Shown here: piece by piece, positions 1-9,839 of the stretch
Layout: the number at the start of each line of letters is the position of its first letter
Position numbering within the stretch: the stretch's first letter is position 1
Origin: Cryoendolithus antarcticus
Taxonomy: Eukaryota; Ascomycota; Dothideomycetes; Cladosporiales; Cladosporiaceae
DNA length: 64,000 nucleotides
Direction: 5' to 3'
Assembly (NCBI GenBank): GCA_002077065.1
Contig: NAJO01000044.1
Location: forward strand, 248,001 to 312,000
The notes under the pieces: generated by a model
Databases searched by the model: none
Told to the model about the DNA's origin: nothing
What the model saw: the letters and a program-made list of their open reading frames with translations, nothing else
Program-made: the position numbers and the translations under genes

Positions 1-533
1 AGCTACCACCCGACCTCGACGCTCTCATCAACGCCACATTTGCGTTCAATAAGCCTTTGTACGTGCAGAATGATCCCGTTAGCTACGAAATCGTAGATGA
101 GCTGGACGATCCAAGCTCAATCTCGTGGACATTCCGCCATGTGGAGAACAAGCATCAGCCATGCGAGAGCGGTCCAGCGCTCGAGACGATGACGCCTGGT
201 ATGCGGAAGTACTTGCAGGAGTGGCATGAAGTGCTCATGGAGAATTGCGAAGGGCATGGTCTGCCTGGGACGGCTCCTTTGCCTTTCCCTGCGTTCCCGA
301 GCAACATCAACGGAGTGCCTGCAGCACGATATGGTGGAGCAGGGTGCGGAACTCGCAGTGGCAGTGAGGATCAGGATGTTCATGTCAGCGAGTGGGACTT
401 GCAGCGGAGCGCTGATAGGATGGAGCAGGAGTTGCAGGAGCATGGTGTTGAAGTGAAGACTGATGAAGACGAGGGCAAATCTATCAAGGTGGAGGACGAG
501 AGTACTAGCACTCAAGCAGAGCATGGCGAGTGA
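1..533 (+). CDS. C-terminal part of an unrecognised protein, 5' end outside the window
   Basis: The frame is open from base 3 with no start codon before the window edge, so this is the 3' end of a longer gene. About 176 residues are visible. The first part contains an aromatic and acidic stretch (SSISWTFRHVENK) and the tail is rich in Glu, Lys and Asp (EDEGKSIKVEDEST), as in a disordered acidic C-terminus. I do not recognise the family. The stop is followed by about 350 bases without a supported gene. Confidence 0.6.
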   Translation, partial: LPPDLDALINATFAFNKPLYVQNDPVSYEIVDELDDPSSISWTFRHVENKHQPCESGPALETMTPGMRKYLQEWHEVLMENCEGHGLPGTAPLPFPAFPSNINGVPAARYGGAGCGTRSGSEDQDVHVSEWDLQRSADRMEQELQEHGVEVKTDEDEGKSIKVEDESTSTQAEHGE

Positions 534-883
534 TTCACGAGAGATGGAGCGGAAAGAATGCGAATGCTTGAATTTCCCAGGCTAATCCCCTACATCCATG
601 CAGACCATGACCGAGTGCACCGGCTATCGTCGAGTGTCAACGGGGCAGATATATGCAGAGTAACGGTGGATGGAATGCAGACAATGAGGTTCAGTACTGC
701 ATCATGGTATTCATTGTGTCCTCTCAGAGCAACACTTTCCTTTGTGCAAGTAATACCGGATGCGGTCCTTGACCACGAAAAGCAGTATCTCCGACATGGC
801 CATCATGCTAATCCTCCCTCCCACATGCGCAGGCCCATCGGTAAGGTGCCTGTCATTACTGATTTGCTGCATCGGAAACTGTC
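534..883. other. Intergenic, no feature seen
   Basis: An ATG-initiated frame runs through part of this stretch into the next gene, but it has no recognisable domain and overlaps the better-supported downstream frame. I see no RNA gene, repeat or clear regulatory motif. Confidence 0.5.
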
Positions 884-1972
884 ATGGCTTGGGAAGCGCC
901 GCCTGCAACCGCAGTCGGTCCTCTCTGTAACGAACGACAGCTGCACAACGTCTACAACAATCTTTGCTCGTCCTTTCTAAATACGGAGGTTCCTCCTCGC
1001 GCAGGTCGTGTGTATACTGTTCAACGATGCGTAGCCACAGACCCTCTGCCCCATGACCACAATGGGCGTCCAGCCACCAGCACATGGCACGACATCTGCC
1101 TCTATTGCGAGCTCGCCGAACGACACTCGCCACATGTTGTAACAAACACTCAACTCATTCAAGGCATTCCACTGCCTCTGGAGACAAATCGACAGAAGAC
1201 ATTCTTGACTCGCATGTGCCGGAAGTGCGAGATTCGTGAGCAGCTACTACAGCATCGCTACATGGGAACGCTGGGTACGGTATTCCCTGGGGTCATGCCC
1301 AAAGAGCATCTGATGAGAAACCTGGCACGCTCAACCTGCACTTGCCTGTCCCACCTTCTAGGGCCGCCTCGCCGTAAGCGCCAAAGGTATTGTCGGGACC
1401 ACTTGCGTCGAAGGTGGAACCTAGCGACGCCCAAGTACTCTGGTATGCACATGCCGCCTCAATTGGTCCCCAGAGCGAAGCGACCGGCCGCAGAGGTTGC
1501 GGCAACACGGCTTGGTCACGGGCGTGATGCGACGCCGAATAGCAAGCGCAAGACTCTTGAAGAAGGCGTCAAACGCACTAAAATCTTTCTGCGCAGTATC
1601 GCCTTAGCGCCGGACGGGACTCGACATCTCGCGACCACAGCGAGGCGCGAGGCGAGGGAGTACGCTACAGAGCCGATTCCGCCGGTTCCAACTGCGCTGC
1701 GGCGATCACCTCGGTTTGCCGCACGACAGCAGCCTCGAGAACAGCCGAAGCGAATGTGTCGCTGTGGCGACATCACTGTGGTGCCTGGGACTGAGCAGGT
1801 GCTCCAGTGTATGGTTTGCCATGGCTTCTACTTCCTCAGGCTGCCGGCGCAGCCGAGACGCACTGAACCTCGCTTGCTCGGGGTCCCTACCGTGGAGTTG
1901 AACCAGAACAGCCTGACGCATCCGCAGAAGTTTGCTATTGACTTCAATCCTGTTGATCCGACGCCAGTGTAG
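884..1972 (+). CDS. Orphan protein with several Cys pairs, 362 aa
   Basis: A single uninterrupted frame from ATG at 884. I do not recognise the family. Visible features are spaced Cys pairs that could bind zinc: CLYC near residue 72, CRKC near residue 112, a CTC pair near residue 152, and CRCG followed by CMVCHGFY near residues 295-315. The middle is very basic (PPRRKRQR, KRKTLEEGVKR), which would suit a nuclear or nucleic-acid-binding protein; that is inference. No signal peptide or membrane segment is apparent. It lies beside members of a lineage-type F-box-like family. The length and even Cys spacing make a real gene likely, but the function is unknown. Confidence 0.65.
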   Translation: MAWEAPPATAVGPLCNERQLHNVYNNLCSSFLNTEVPPRAGRVYTVQRCVATDPLPHDHNGRPATSTWHDICLYCELAERHSPHVVTNTQLIQGIPLPLETNRQKTFLTRMCRKCEIREQLLQHRYMGTLGTVFPGVMPKEHLMRNLARSTCTCLSHLLGPPRRKRQRYCRDHLRRRWNLATPKYSGMHMPPQLVPRAKRPAAEVAATRLGHGRDATPNSKRKTLEEGVKRTKIFLRSIALAPDGTRHLATTARREAREYATEPIPPVPTALRRSPRFAARQQPREQPKRMCRCGDITVVPGTEQVLQCMVCHGFYFLRLPAQPRRTEPRLLGVPTVELNQNSLTHPQKFAIDFNPVDPTPV

Positions 1973-2075
1973 GTTATCGTTACAACACAATGATTCATTA
2001 CTTACAAATACTCCACACTTCATCGTATTGCGCTTTTGGAGACCGTAGAATCGGAGGCTTAATCGAGTACTACAC

Positions 2076-3161
2076 TCACTGCCAATCATGTGCCCGATGT
2101 TTCCTGCCTCTACTGGCTGGAAGCCAAGACCCACCCTTCCTCCACCTTTTACGCTGAAACCTCCAGACTCTCAGCCGCTCTGGCTCTGTGTTGTGCCACA
2201 TTCTGATACTGAACTTCGACATAGCCCGCTTGATATCGATGACGTCGTCGCCTAGAACCTTGCTTCCCATGTTCAGCAGGTCGTAATCGTTCATCGCATT
2301 CAGCACTTTCGCCATGTGCTCAAGCTCCGCCTTTGGTAGGAGTGCACCCGCAGCAAGCAGTGACCGGATATCCCATGGCAACGAGTCTATGCATTCGATC
2401 TCGTACTTGACCGGCACCGTACTGGCAGCTGGCTGCGAAGCTCGAAACGCAAGTCAGTCGTCGAGCGGAGAGGTGTCCGGGTCCTGGGAGGGCTCGGGAC
2501 TGAAGCTGAGGCGTATCACTGGGATCTGGTCCGGCAGGATTAGACTGTTGATTCGCATGATTTGCGCAGGCGTGAACTGAGCGCACAAGGCTTGAGCACC
2601 GGTGAAGTCGAGGTCCAGGACATGACAACGGATTTGAGGCACGGTGGGAGTAGAGCGCCATAATGATATAGCCGCAGCAAAGACATCGGTGCGGAAGCCT
2701 CTGCTCACTTCAGCGAGGTCGGATCTGTGGCCGATGTGTGCGTCCACGGCTTTCTCGGCATCGGCAGACGCAGAGCCATAAATCACCCGCTGACTGTGGA
2801 CGATTAGCCTTCTATCAGCATCAAGCGGGCCGAATGGATCTTGCAAGATCAGCTGCTTGAGTTCCGGAGGAAGTGACTGCCAAAGATTGGTACGCGATGG
2901 AGGTGCGCCTGGTACGACGTCCTCGATGTCTTCGTGTAGAACGTCGTGAGACGCCCAGTGGTGGCCGTCGCTCCAGCGCCACGCCGGACTAAGCACTACA
3001 GTCCTGCCAGCGAAGCTATAGACATTGCCGTAGATAATCTCGTTTGGGTTTCCCGTTGGCACGATCTGTATCATCATGTCCTGCGCACGATCTTGCGCAG
3101 TAGTGTTGGGATAAGCGATGTCAAGATGCTGTTCGAGGGTCATGGGACCTGGTGCAGCCAT
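2076..3161 (-). pseudogene. F-box-like family member interrupted by one in-frame TGA
   Basis: Reading from ATG at 3161, the frame encodes an F-box-like start (LPPELKQLILQDPFG), then the family core (HVLDLDFTGAQ), and stops at TGA (2456-2454). The same frame then continues open to a natural end at 2076. The residues after the stop (LAFRASQ, KYEIECIDSL, GGSWLPAS) line up without gaps with the neighbouring paralogue at 3431-4390 (LAYRDAL, RYRTHCIGTL, NGSWLPGG). At the stop position the paralogue has Trp in DTWLAYR, so the simplest reading is TGG changed to TGA. No GT..AG pair could remove the stop without deleting conserved residues. Full length would be about 361 codons. Function of the family is unknown; LPxEL starts are typical of F-box adaptors, so a ubiquitin-ligase role is possible. 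Confidence 0.75.
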
Positions 3162-3430
3162 CGTAACGAGACTGGTCCAAGACAGCGCGTGTCGCGGTTC
3201 CAGCGATGCTGTTAGCGATTATCGGCAGAAGACTGGTCAGGTGTAGTCCTTGTAGAAGAACAGGCCAACAAAGGAAATCACCCACCCATCGGTAAAGTCA
3301 CTGAGGCACCGCATTGGGAAGGAACGAAACGCACTTACATTGCACTTCCTCTTTGTTGAATGCACAATCCCCTGCTAAGTACGAATACTCGACATTTCGA
3401 CAAGATGCGGAATGGGCGTACATCGAACGC

Positions 3431-4390
3431 TCACACATACTTCTTCCAGCCTGGCGCCTGGTGCGGCCCTGCCTTCCCACCAGGCAACCAGCTCCCGTTT
3501 CTCCTCCATTCCCTGAGCCCTCTCTCGCGTTCAGCCATGCCCTTTGGATCAGCAGCCCACCATACGCTCTGCACGAATGTGCTGATACCTCCCTTGAAGT
3601 GCATGACGTCGTGATCTTTGGTCCTGGTAGCCAGCTCGAGAAGTCCGTAGCCCCTGATCGCGTTGCCTAGTGTGTCCATCATACGCATTTCCGGGCGGTC
3701 GAATGGCCGACCGTCGAAGGGAGGGAGTTGAGGGTTGTAGGTAAGGGTGCCGATGCAGTGGGTGCGGTATCTCAGGGAAACCCTGGCCGAGACTGCAAGA
3801 GCGTCGCGGTAGGCAAGCCACGTATCTAGCTTGGTGAAGTCGATGGTGGCGTAGTCACTGCCGATGAGATTAGTGCTGAAGCTGAGACGAATCTCTGCGC
3901 TCTTGAGATCCGGTATAGCGCTCCTCATGCGCTGAATCTCGCTCATGGGCACTTGCTGGCAATACACCTTAGCACCTCTGAAGTCCAGGTCTGGTACATG
4001 GATGAGGATCTCTGTACGACGCTCTGTCGTATGCAGGTGATGAACAGCATCGGCTAGCACATCAGCGCGAAACCAGCGGCTGACGCCCATGAGCGTGGTG
4101 GGTGAGCTGAGATGGCTCTCAATTGGGTTGGCTGTATTAAATATGCCGTGGAGAACTGGCTGAGCGTGCACGAGTACTTTCGCAGCATCACCGAGAACGA
4201 GGTCGTAGATGTAGTATCGCAATTCGGGTGTCAGCTTGTCCCAGACTGTGGTGCTCAATGGTACACCCTCCTTGCTACGAATGGCGATGTTGCCAAAGAA
4301 CGTGTCGCGGGGACCATTGTCGGATGTGATCATGCTGACGAGCTGAGACTCCTCAGCATCCGCAGGGCGGAGATCTGGGTAGAGATCCAT
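3431..4390 (-). CDS. F-box-like protein, intact paralogue, 319 aa
   Basis: One exon from ATG at 4390. An F-box-like segment (DKLTPELRYYIYDLVLGD) lies near residues 50-67. It is followed by LMGVSRWFRADVLADA, a core HVPDLDFRGAKVYC and the beta-rich IRLSFSTN. The C-terminus ends in a Trp-rich segment (NGSWLPGG). It is the closest relative of the interrupted gene next to it, about 270 bases downstream on the same strand, so the two look like a tandem duplicate pair. No signal peptide or membrane helix is seen. The F-box assignment rests on the short LPxEL-like motif and the general layout; it is not certain. Confidence 0.7.
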   Translation of the reverse strand: MDLYPDLRPADAEESQLVSMITSDNGPRDTFFGNIAIRSKEGVPLSTTVWDKLTPELRYYIYDLVLGDAAKVLVHAQPVLHGIFNTANPIESHLSSPTTLMGVSRWFRADVLADAVHHLHTTERRTEILIHVPDLDFRGAKVYCQQVPMSEIQRMRSAIPDLKSAEIRLSFSTNLIGSDYATIDFTKLDTWLAYRDALAVSARVSLRYRTHCIGTLTYNPQLPPFDGRPFDRPEMRMMDTLGNAIRGYGLLELATRTKDHDVMHFKGGISTFVQSVWWAADPKGMAERERGLREWRRNGSWLPGGKAGPHQAPGWKKYV

Positions 4391-4986
4391 TAAATACCCT
4401 CATGTTCGCGAAAGATCGCGCTCGTCAGAGATAGGGAGCATGAACAAGACGGTGTCTCGCTTGTTGCATCGGTGAGAGACAGGACGGCCGCGGCTTCAGG
4501 AACGTGCTGAGGCTGACTGTTCTTCTCGCGACACTTCTCCGCCTCTCTGAAACAATTGACTCTCCACAGCACTCCATTGTTCTCAGTCGCAGTATTTCAC
4601 TGGTGGATTACCGCGTCCATGAGAGGCTAGAGTCCAAGAAAGACATTAGCTGGACATGGGGGACGCACCGCATTGATCGTACTCTTGCAGACGCAAGCAT
4701 AGAAGCGTTCCCGGCTTTCCACCTAGGCGAAAGTTGCAAAACCGCACCGATTATTGATATGATTTGTGAGTGGCCATCTTATTCGACATGCTTCGCAACG
4801 TGGCGAGCTGTGTGTAACAGGTGTCCCTTGATGTTACATACCGTCTGCTACAGCGCTTCATCTCGTGATCCAGTGCCTTGGTACCACTGTTCTCACACAG
4901 GCCCTCAATTCGTATACACCCCGTCCATTCTCCGCTCCTTATAGCAGACGCGAGTAGTCCCTGAACCCATGACGTCGCATGACATC
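4391..4986. other. Intergenic between F-box-like gene and SCD6
   Basis: A frame of 146 codons crosses this gap on the + strand, but it starts with GTG and resembles no family I know. Nothing else is supported. Confidence 0.5.
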
Positions 4987-6995
4987 CTACGCCACGCCAG
5001 CCTCGCCAGCATGTTGACCTCTTCCCCTTCCACCCCTTCCGTTGATCCCGAAACCCCTCTCTGGACCCCCCCTGCCTTCAGCACCCCGCCCACGACCACC
5101 ACGGTAGCCCGTGCCTCGGCCTCTACCTCTGCCACGGTAGCCACCATCAACACCGACGGCGCCAAAAGTCTCCAGGTTCCGACTGCGCTCTTGCGTTCGC
5201 ATAGCTCGGCCATCAAAGCCACCTCGGCTCGCTTCCCGCTCCTTGAGATCCGAGCTGATGTTATCGAAGAACGAAGTCTTCTTATCGTAGCCCTTGACCT
5301 CCTTCGCCGGAATGATGACATCGTCAGACTCTTGCGTCACTCCGTTGCCGATACCGTTCCCAGCAAGCGGATCCGCAGACTCGCCGTGTGGGCTGGTGAT
5401 TGGGGAGCCAGAAGCGATGGCTTCCTTCACGACGTCAGTCTTGTTGAATTTGGCATTTGCACTGGCGAAGTCGTAGTCTTCTTTCGGGACTTCGACGCCT
5501 CGGGCTCCACCTCGAGGAACGCCACCTCGGCTGCCGCGAGGCGCTCGTCCGCCACGTCCACGATCTTGAACCCGCATCCGGTCGACTTGTTGGGTGAGAT
5601 TGTCGAGACCGTTGCTAGGGGCGGTGTGCTGAGCAGGTCTGGCCTGCGACGCGTTGTTCGAGGATTGGCCGAGTTTCGCCATCGCGGTTGCGACGGCTGC
5701 TGTGGCTGCTGATGTAGCGTCGACGTAGGACTGAGGTTGTGCGGGCGGTGCTTGTACAGGAGCTGCGGGAGGGATCACACTTCTTGTTACAGGGTTAGGT
5801 GATGGTCGAGGGACAGCCACGCGAGTGTTTTGTGGCTTCTTGGCGACTTGTGGAGCCGGTGGCGTCGCTTGTGATGCAGCTGACGGCGCAGTCGCGGCCG
5901 CAGCGGAGGGTTTCGACTCGACTGGTGGAGGAGGGCCTGGCTTTGTGGCGCTCGCAGCAGGTGCGGCTGGTGGAGCTTGCCTGGCCTGAGTTTGTGGAGG
6001 TTGTTGTGGTGGTGGAGGCTGGTTCGCAGGCTTGGCAGGAGGTTGTGGCGTGCCTTGCTTACTGCCACTGCCGCTCCCGTTCATGCCAGGAGGAGCCTGA
6101 GCAGACGCAGTGGGTGGTCTTTGCTGATTCTGCGACTGTGGTGGCATGTTCTGTTGTGGTGGAGGGAAGCCCTGCGGGTGCTGGGGAAAGCCATGCCCGG
6201 GTGGAGGACCGTAGCCAGGTGGAGGTGGCCCATAACCAGGCGGATTGCCATACGGCATGCCGTAGCCAGGTACGGCGCCTGGACTACCTGGGAAGCCGTG
6301 TGGACCTCCCGGCCCCTGAAAGCGAGGTTGCTGTTGGAATTGGTTTGGAGGCGGTCCTGGTGGGTAGCCGTAGGGTTGTTGGGGAGGAGGCTGTTGTCGG
6401 AATTGGTGTGGAGGCGGCTGCTGAAATGACTGCGGTTGTTGCTGTTGCATTCCTGGCGGCCGCGTTGACTGTGTGCGCTGGTCAGCAGTGCTCGCACACT
6501 TCTTGCGACGAGATGTAGATATTCAAGCCAAATCAGAAGGAAGGCAACAAGGAAACAATCCGCATAATTTTTGCGCTCTCGGAAAGACAATTTATCCAAG
6601 TAATTCTTCATCATATAGGCAACTGGTGAAAGCAAGAAAATCACACAACTCACCCCCATGATCGCAGGATCATTAGGCACCGGCCGCTGGTTCTCCTGCG
6701 CCTGTGGTGCCTCGACGATCTGCAGCTCTTTCACATCACTCCCGCGGAAGACGATGTATTCGTAGATCTGATCAGACCCGGCAATCTCTTCTGCCGGATT
6801 GCCCTTCCGGCCTTGCGTGCCGTGAGATGTGACATTTTCGAGGGCGACAGTGGAGTTCTCCGAGTTGATCTCGTGGAGGGTGCCAATGTATTTGATGTCG
6901 GATTTGGAGATGAGGGAGATGCGTGAGCTATGCCTTGTCAGTACTGGGAAAGATGTCAATGGTGGCAAAATTGCTCACCCGATGAACTCGGACAT
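4987..6995 (-). CDS. SCD6: Scd6/LSM14-type mRNP granule protein
   Basis: Three exons: 6995-6979 (17 bases), 6927-6654 and 6468-4987, about 590 aa. Exon 1 encodes MSEFIG; intron 1 has donor GTGAGC and a TACTGAC branch. The N-terminal ~95 residues are a clear LSM14 domain (ISLISKSDIKYIGTLHE, VYEY-like YEYIVFRGSDVK). A long Pro/Gln/Gly-rich linker follows, then the FDF region (DYDFASANAKFNK), the FFD motif (YDKKTSFFDNISSDLK) and the TFG box (RNLETFG), and a C-terminal RGG tract. In the family this protein binds eIF4G, Dhh1 and decapping factors and represses translation in P-bodies. It is divergent from PEX39, with 189 bases between start codons. The GGTGGCAAA string in intron 1 is treated as chance. 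Confidence 0.93.
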
Positions 6996-7184
6996 AGTGA
7001 CGGTGGCGGAGGAGGGGGAAAATAGGTGTTTGATGTAGCTGTGAGGGTTACTAGCTTTGATGTTGGTATTGAGATGTGCTCGGCAATGCCAAGGCGAGGC
7101 TATCCGGACTTCACTCCTACCCCTGCCACTCGATGCCTTCCTTGGTACTACGAGCTCTACTGACACCGCAAAGGCCGGATAATC
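6996..7184. promoter_or_regulatory. Shared divergent promoter of SCD6 and PEX39
   Basis: Only 189 bases separate the two start codons, which face away from each other, so both core promoters must lie here or inside the first exons. I see no clear TATA box. Confidence 0.5.
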
Positions 7185-7733
7185 ATGGCTGCAGCGCAGC
7201 AGGAAGAAGTTTCGCAAGAGGAGCATCTGTTTCGCCAGATCTCTGCATACCCATGGGACGCCGACGCTGAGTTCCAATCCGGTCTAAGCTCCATCTTGGG
7301 CTCTACGTCTGATCCAGCGCGGACTGAACACCTGACAGCACGGGCACAGTGCTTCTACTTTGCCCGTAAAAACGGCACACATGTAGACTTCGACGCATAC
7401 AGAGCTTGGGTGGCTGGCGAGGGCGCATCGGGAGAGGATGTCGCACCTGCGCAGACGAATGATAGAGCTCAAGAGGCACCTACAGCGTCACAGACGAACG
7501 GTGACAGCATCAGTCAGCCAGCTGGCGGCATGGCAGACGCGCCAAAGCCTGCCTCGTTCGCCGAGATCTGCGATATGATCGCGGAGGGCAAGCCGATACC
7601 TGGCATCAAGGACATTCCGGACACGATACTAGAAGGCCAGGCGAGTGGGAAGAGCGCTTCAGCGAGAGTCAAGCCGTGGGAGAACTCGAATGTGGGAAGC
7701 GGCAACGAGGTCAGCTGGCTGGATCGTAGATGA
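7185..7733 (+). CDS. PEX39: Pex39-like KPWE-domain peroxisomal protein, 182 aa
   Basis: Single exon from ATG at 7185. The N-terminal half has a helical region (HLFRQISAYPWDADAEF, then CFYFARKNGTHVDFDAYRAW), as in the helix-turn-helix segment shared with Pex14-like proteins. The C-terminal part carries the family signature: FAEICDMIAEGKPIPGIKDI, then a basic linker and RVKPWE. This matches the small KPWE-motif family (yeast Yjr012c, human C6ORF226), recently described as Pex39, which assists Pex7-dependent import of PTS2 cargo. The assignment rests on the PIPGI...KPWE pattern only. The stop lies about 75 bases from the 3' end of the next gene on the opposite strand. Confidence 0.75.
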   Translation: MAAAQQEEVSQEEHLFRQISAYPWDADAEFQSGLSSILGSTSDPARTEHLTARAQCFYFARKNGTHVDFDAYRAWVAGEGASGEDVAPAQTNDRAQEAPTASQTNGDSISQPAGGMADAPKPASFAEICDMIAEGKPIPGIKDIPDTILEGQASGKSASARVKPWENSNVGSGNEVSWLDRR

Positions 7734-7807
7734 TTAATTGGCACTACTCTACGATATACCACTTCTCCGACACAGGTCGCTCTGCCACATTGCTCGGCAG
7801 CCGAAGG

Positions 7808-8555
7808 TCATTCCCAAGCCACAGTGATTACAGGCTCGGATGCTGCTAGATACAGCCTTCGCAGCTCTCCCGTGTCTGTGTGCGTCTCCGCGCCGAAAGC
7901 TAGGTTGAGAAACGTTCGGGTCGCCTTCCGCGCACTCTCGTCGTTACCGTACATGGACAGGTCAAAGGTGTAAGGAGGTGAGATGCTCTCGGTGCGACAG
8001 AACGAGAACCACCGCTCCACTCTAATTGCAGTTTTGGCAATGACCGTGTAGCGCTGCTGGCTGTTGCGCCTGCCCTGCGACGAGATGTCAGTCCGCAAGA
8101 CTGGCTCGTTGAAGATGATATTGCAGGACAGCATCCCTGGCGCGACTACTTTCGCACGAAGCCGATCGGTACAAGGACTCGGATCAGAAGCCCAAGCATT
8201 GCAGAGCGTGTAAATCTGGTCAAACTGCAAATCTCTCACGGAGAACTCCAGCGGAAGGTCGTCCTGACAGGTCTTTCGCCAAATAGCGTCGCAATACAGA
8301 GCATTCGTAGCTCGACTGGCCAGCATCGTATTCGAAGACGACGCAAACGGCCGATGGGGATTGACGTTCGGCTAGAACTCCGATCGTCAACATCTGGTAC
8401 CACCGCCTTACGTGTCTTGTACATATAGCACTCACTGTAATGTGTTCTCTCAATCCAGACGGACCGAGTAAGGCAAGCGAGCGATCTGTCTGGATCGACA
8501 AATCCGCGACCCAGGCTTGCAGCTCCGTCGGAAGCTGAAGGAAGGGGAAATACTC
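7808..8555 (-). CDS. F-box-like family member, two exons, no obvious start codon
   Basis: Exon A (about 8555-8436) encodes LQLPTELQAWVADL, matching the LLQLPAELQ start of the 8660-9839 gene. A 64-base intron (8435-8372, donor GTGAGT, acceptor TTCTAG) leads in frame to exon B (8371-7808). Exon B encodes PHRPFASSSN, LASRATNALYCDAIWRK, the core FSVRDLQFDQIYTLC and the C-terminal TRTFLNLAFGAE. The frame upstream of LQLPTELQ meets TAA at 8558-8556, directly after an ATG, and no in-frame ATG lies before the motif. Either the start codon was lost, or a short 5' exon is missed. It may therefore be a young pseudogene. The family link is well supported by its neighbour; function is unknown. Confidence 0.55.
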
Positions 8556-8659
8556 TTACATGTGACGCTTGCTTCGACGTGGAGCCATGCTTGTGCAGTG
8601 GCACAAGCCGTGGCTCGGCAATGCAACTGGCTTATTGACGGGCTATATGCGGTAAATAG

Positions 8660-9839
8660 CTACTGAGACATGTCACTAGCTGCAGCCACGCTTTCATCGA
8701 CTGCTCGTTGGCGCTCCAGAAACAACACTCGCTTCACCTTGGTCTCAGACATCATCGTCTCTGGAGCGTCGGCATCTCGGCGTTTCGGAGGAGCCACAGA
8801 GAGCACAAGTTGTTTCAACACCGGCGAACCCTCGGCGTACTCAGCATCGTTACCTCATGCTCTACCCATGATTTGAAGGCGTTTGTGCTATCATAGATTC
8901 CGCTGCAAGTCCCGTCATGCCCCTGCTACTTCATGGCGAGTTTGTTGCGTGCTGCGTATTCCCACGCGAGCGTTGCAACAGCTCATGGACCCCCCAAAGG
9001 CACTCTGGCCAGACGATTGACCGTCGCGGTGCGTGTCTTAGACCCTTGAGCAGTCACTCCGTGCCGTTGAAGGTATGTGAGTGCAAAAGCAGCAAAGGCC
9101 TTGCCTCACATGTTCCCCTGTTACTGCAACCGTGGTCGATCTTCAGAGAAACCATGTTCCTTGCCTAATGGTGCGCTCTCTACCATTCTTGGAGCGATGC
9201 TGCGCCGAGCACGTGGACCGATACAGCCTGCCTAGCTCACCTTGATCGGTGCTGCACTCCTCTCCGAAAGCAACCTCGAGCAATCTACTGGTGTAGTGGC
9301 AAGGCTCATCTTCGAAGCTCTTGCACTGCTCAGGTCGGTGGAACAGTGACTGGACGCAAGCCTTCCCTGTCGCAGAATTGTGTCCATCTCAACAAGGCCA
9401 CTGTACACCGGGCTACCTTGCGGCAGCACTTACTGTCCTGGTGACTGCGGATGTTGTATTCCAAGTCGCGGTATGTGTATCGAAGCTGAAGCTGATTTGG
9501 CTGCACCAGCTTCCTTCGCAGTCTGATCAGGTTCTCCGAATTGATGCGCAGCGACAATTGCACCGGCTTCATGATGCCACTGAACTCGAGGTCTTTGATC
9601 ACGATGGCGAACATGGTGCCTGGTGCCAGCATGTGTCGCCACAGGGCGTCGGAGTATAGAGCGTGCGTCGTGCGGCTGGCGAGTAGCATGCCGGAGTGAG
9701 ATGAGAATGGCGTCCTTGGGTTCGCGGATACCGGTAAAGGTCTGAAGGATTTGTCCGCTCGAACAACATCGCTGAGGATGATGGCTTGAAGCTCTGCTGG
9801 GAGTTGTAGGAGGTGAGCTGACATGGTGGTTGGAATCAT
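8660..9839 (-). CDS. F-box-like family member, three exons, about 241 aa
   Basis: Exons 9839-9434, 9366-9241 and 8853-8660 sum to 726 bases, an exact multiple of three. Exon 1 encodes LLQLPAELQAIILSDVV, SGMLLASRTTHALYSDALW and the core VIKDLEFSGI. Intron 1 (67 bases) has a consensus GTAAGT donor and CAG acceptor. Splicing it restores a C-terminal segment (SRLLEVAFGEECSTD) that matches TRTFLNLAFGAETHTD of the gene at 7808-8555. Reading through intron 1 instead gives a 179-residue protein ending in VTVPPT, which lacks this match. Intron 2 is long (387 bases) and its acceptor is less certain. Start at 9839 or 9824. Function unknown; F-box adaptor is the best guess. Confidence 0.6.

Noticed and set aside
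558..980. 140-codon ATG frame downstream of the first gene
   Set aside because: No domain; overlaps the start of the better-supported 884-1972 gene in another frame.
2454..2461. Programmed stop readthrough of TGA
   Set aside because: The following bases are CTT, not the CTA known to favour readthrough in fungi, and the paralogue has Trp here; a nonsense change is simpler.
4504..4944. 146-codon frame with a hydrophobic start and several Cys, like a small secreted protein
   Set aside because: It begins with GTG, not ATG, and has no family or splice support.
6961..6969. GGTGGCAAA, the yeast proteasome (PACE/Rpn4) box
   Set aside because: It lies inside SCD6 intron 1, not by a proteasome gene; the PUP2 promoter lacks it. 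Most likely chance.
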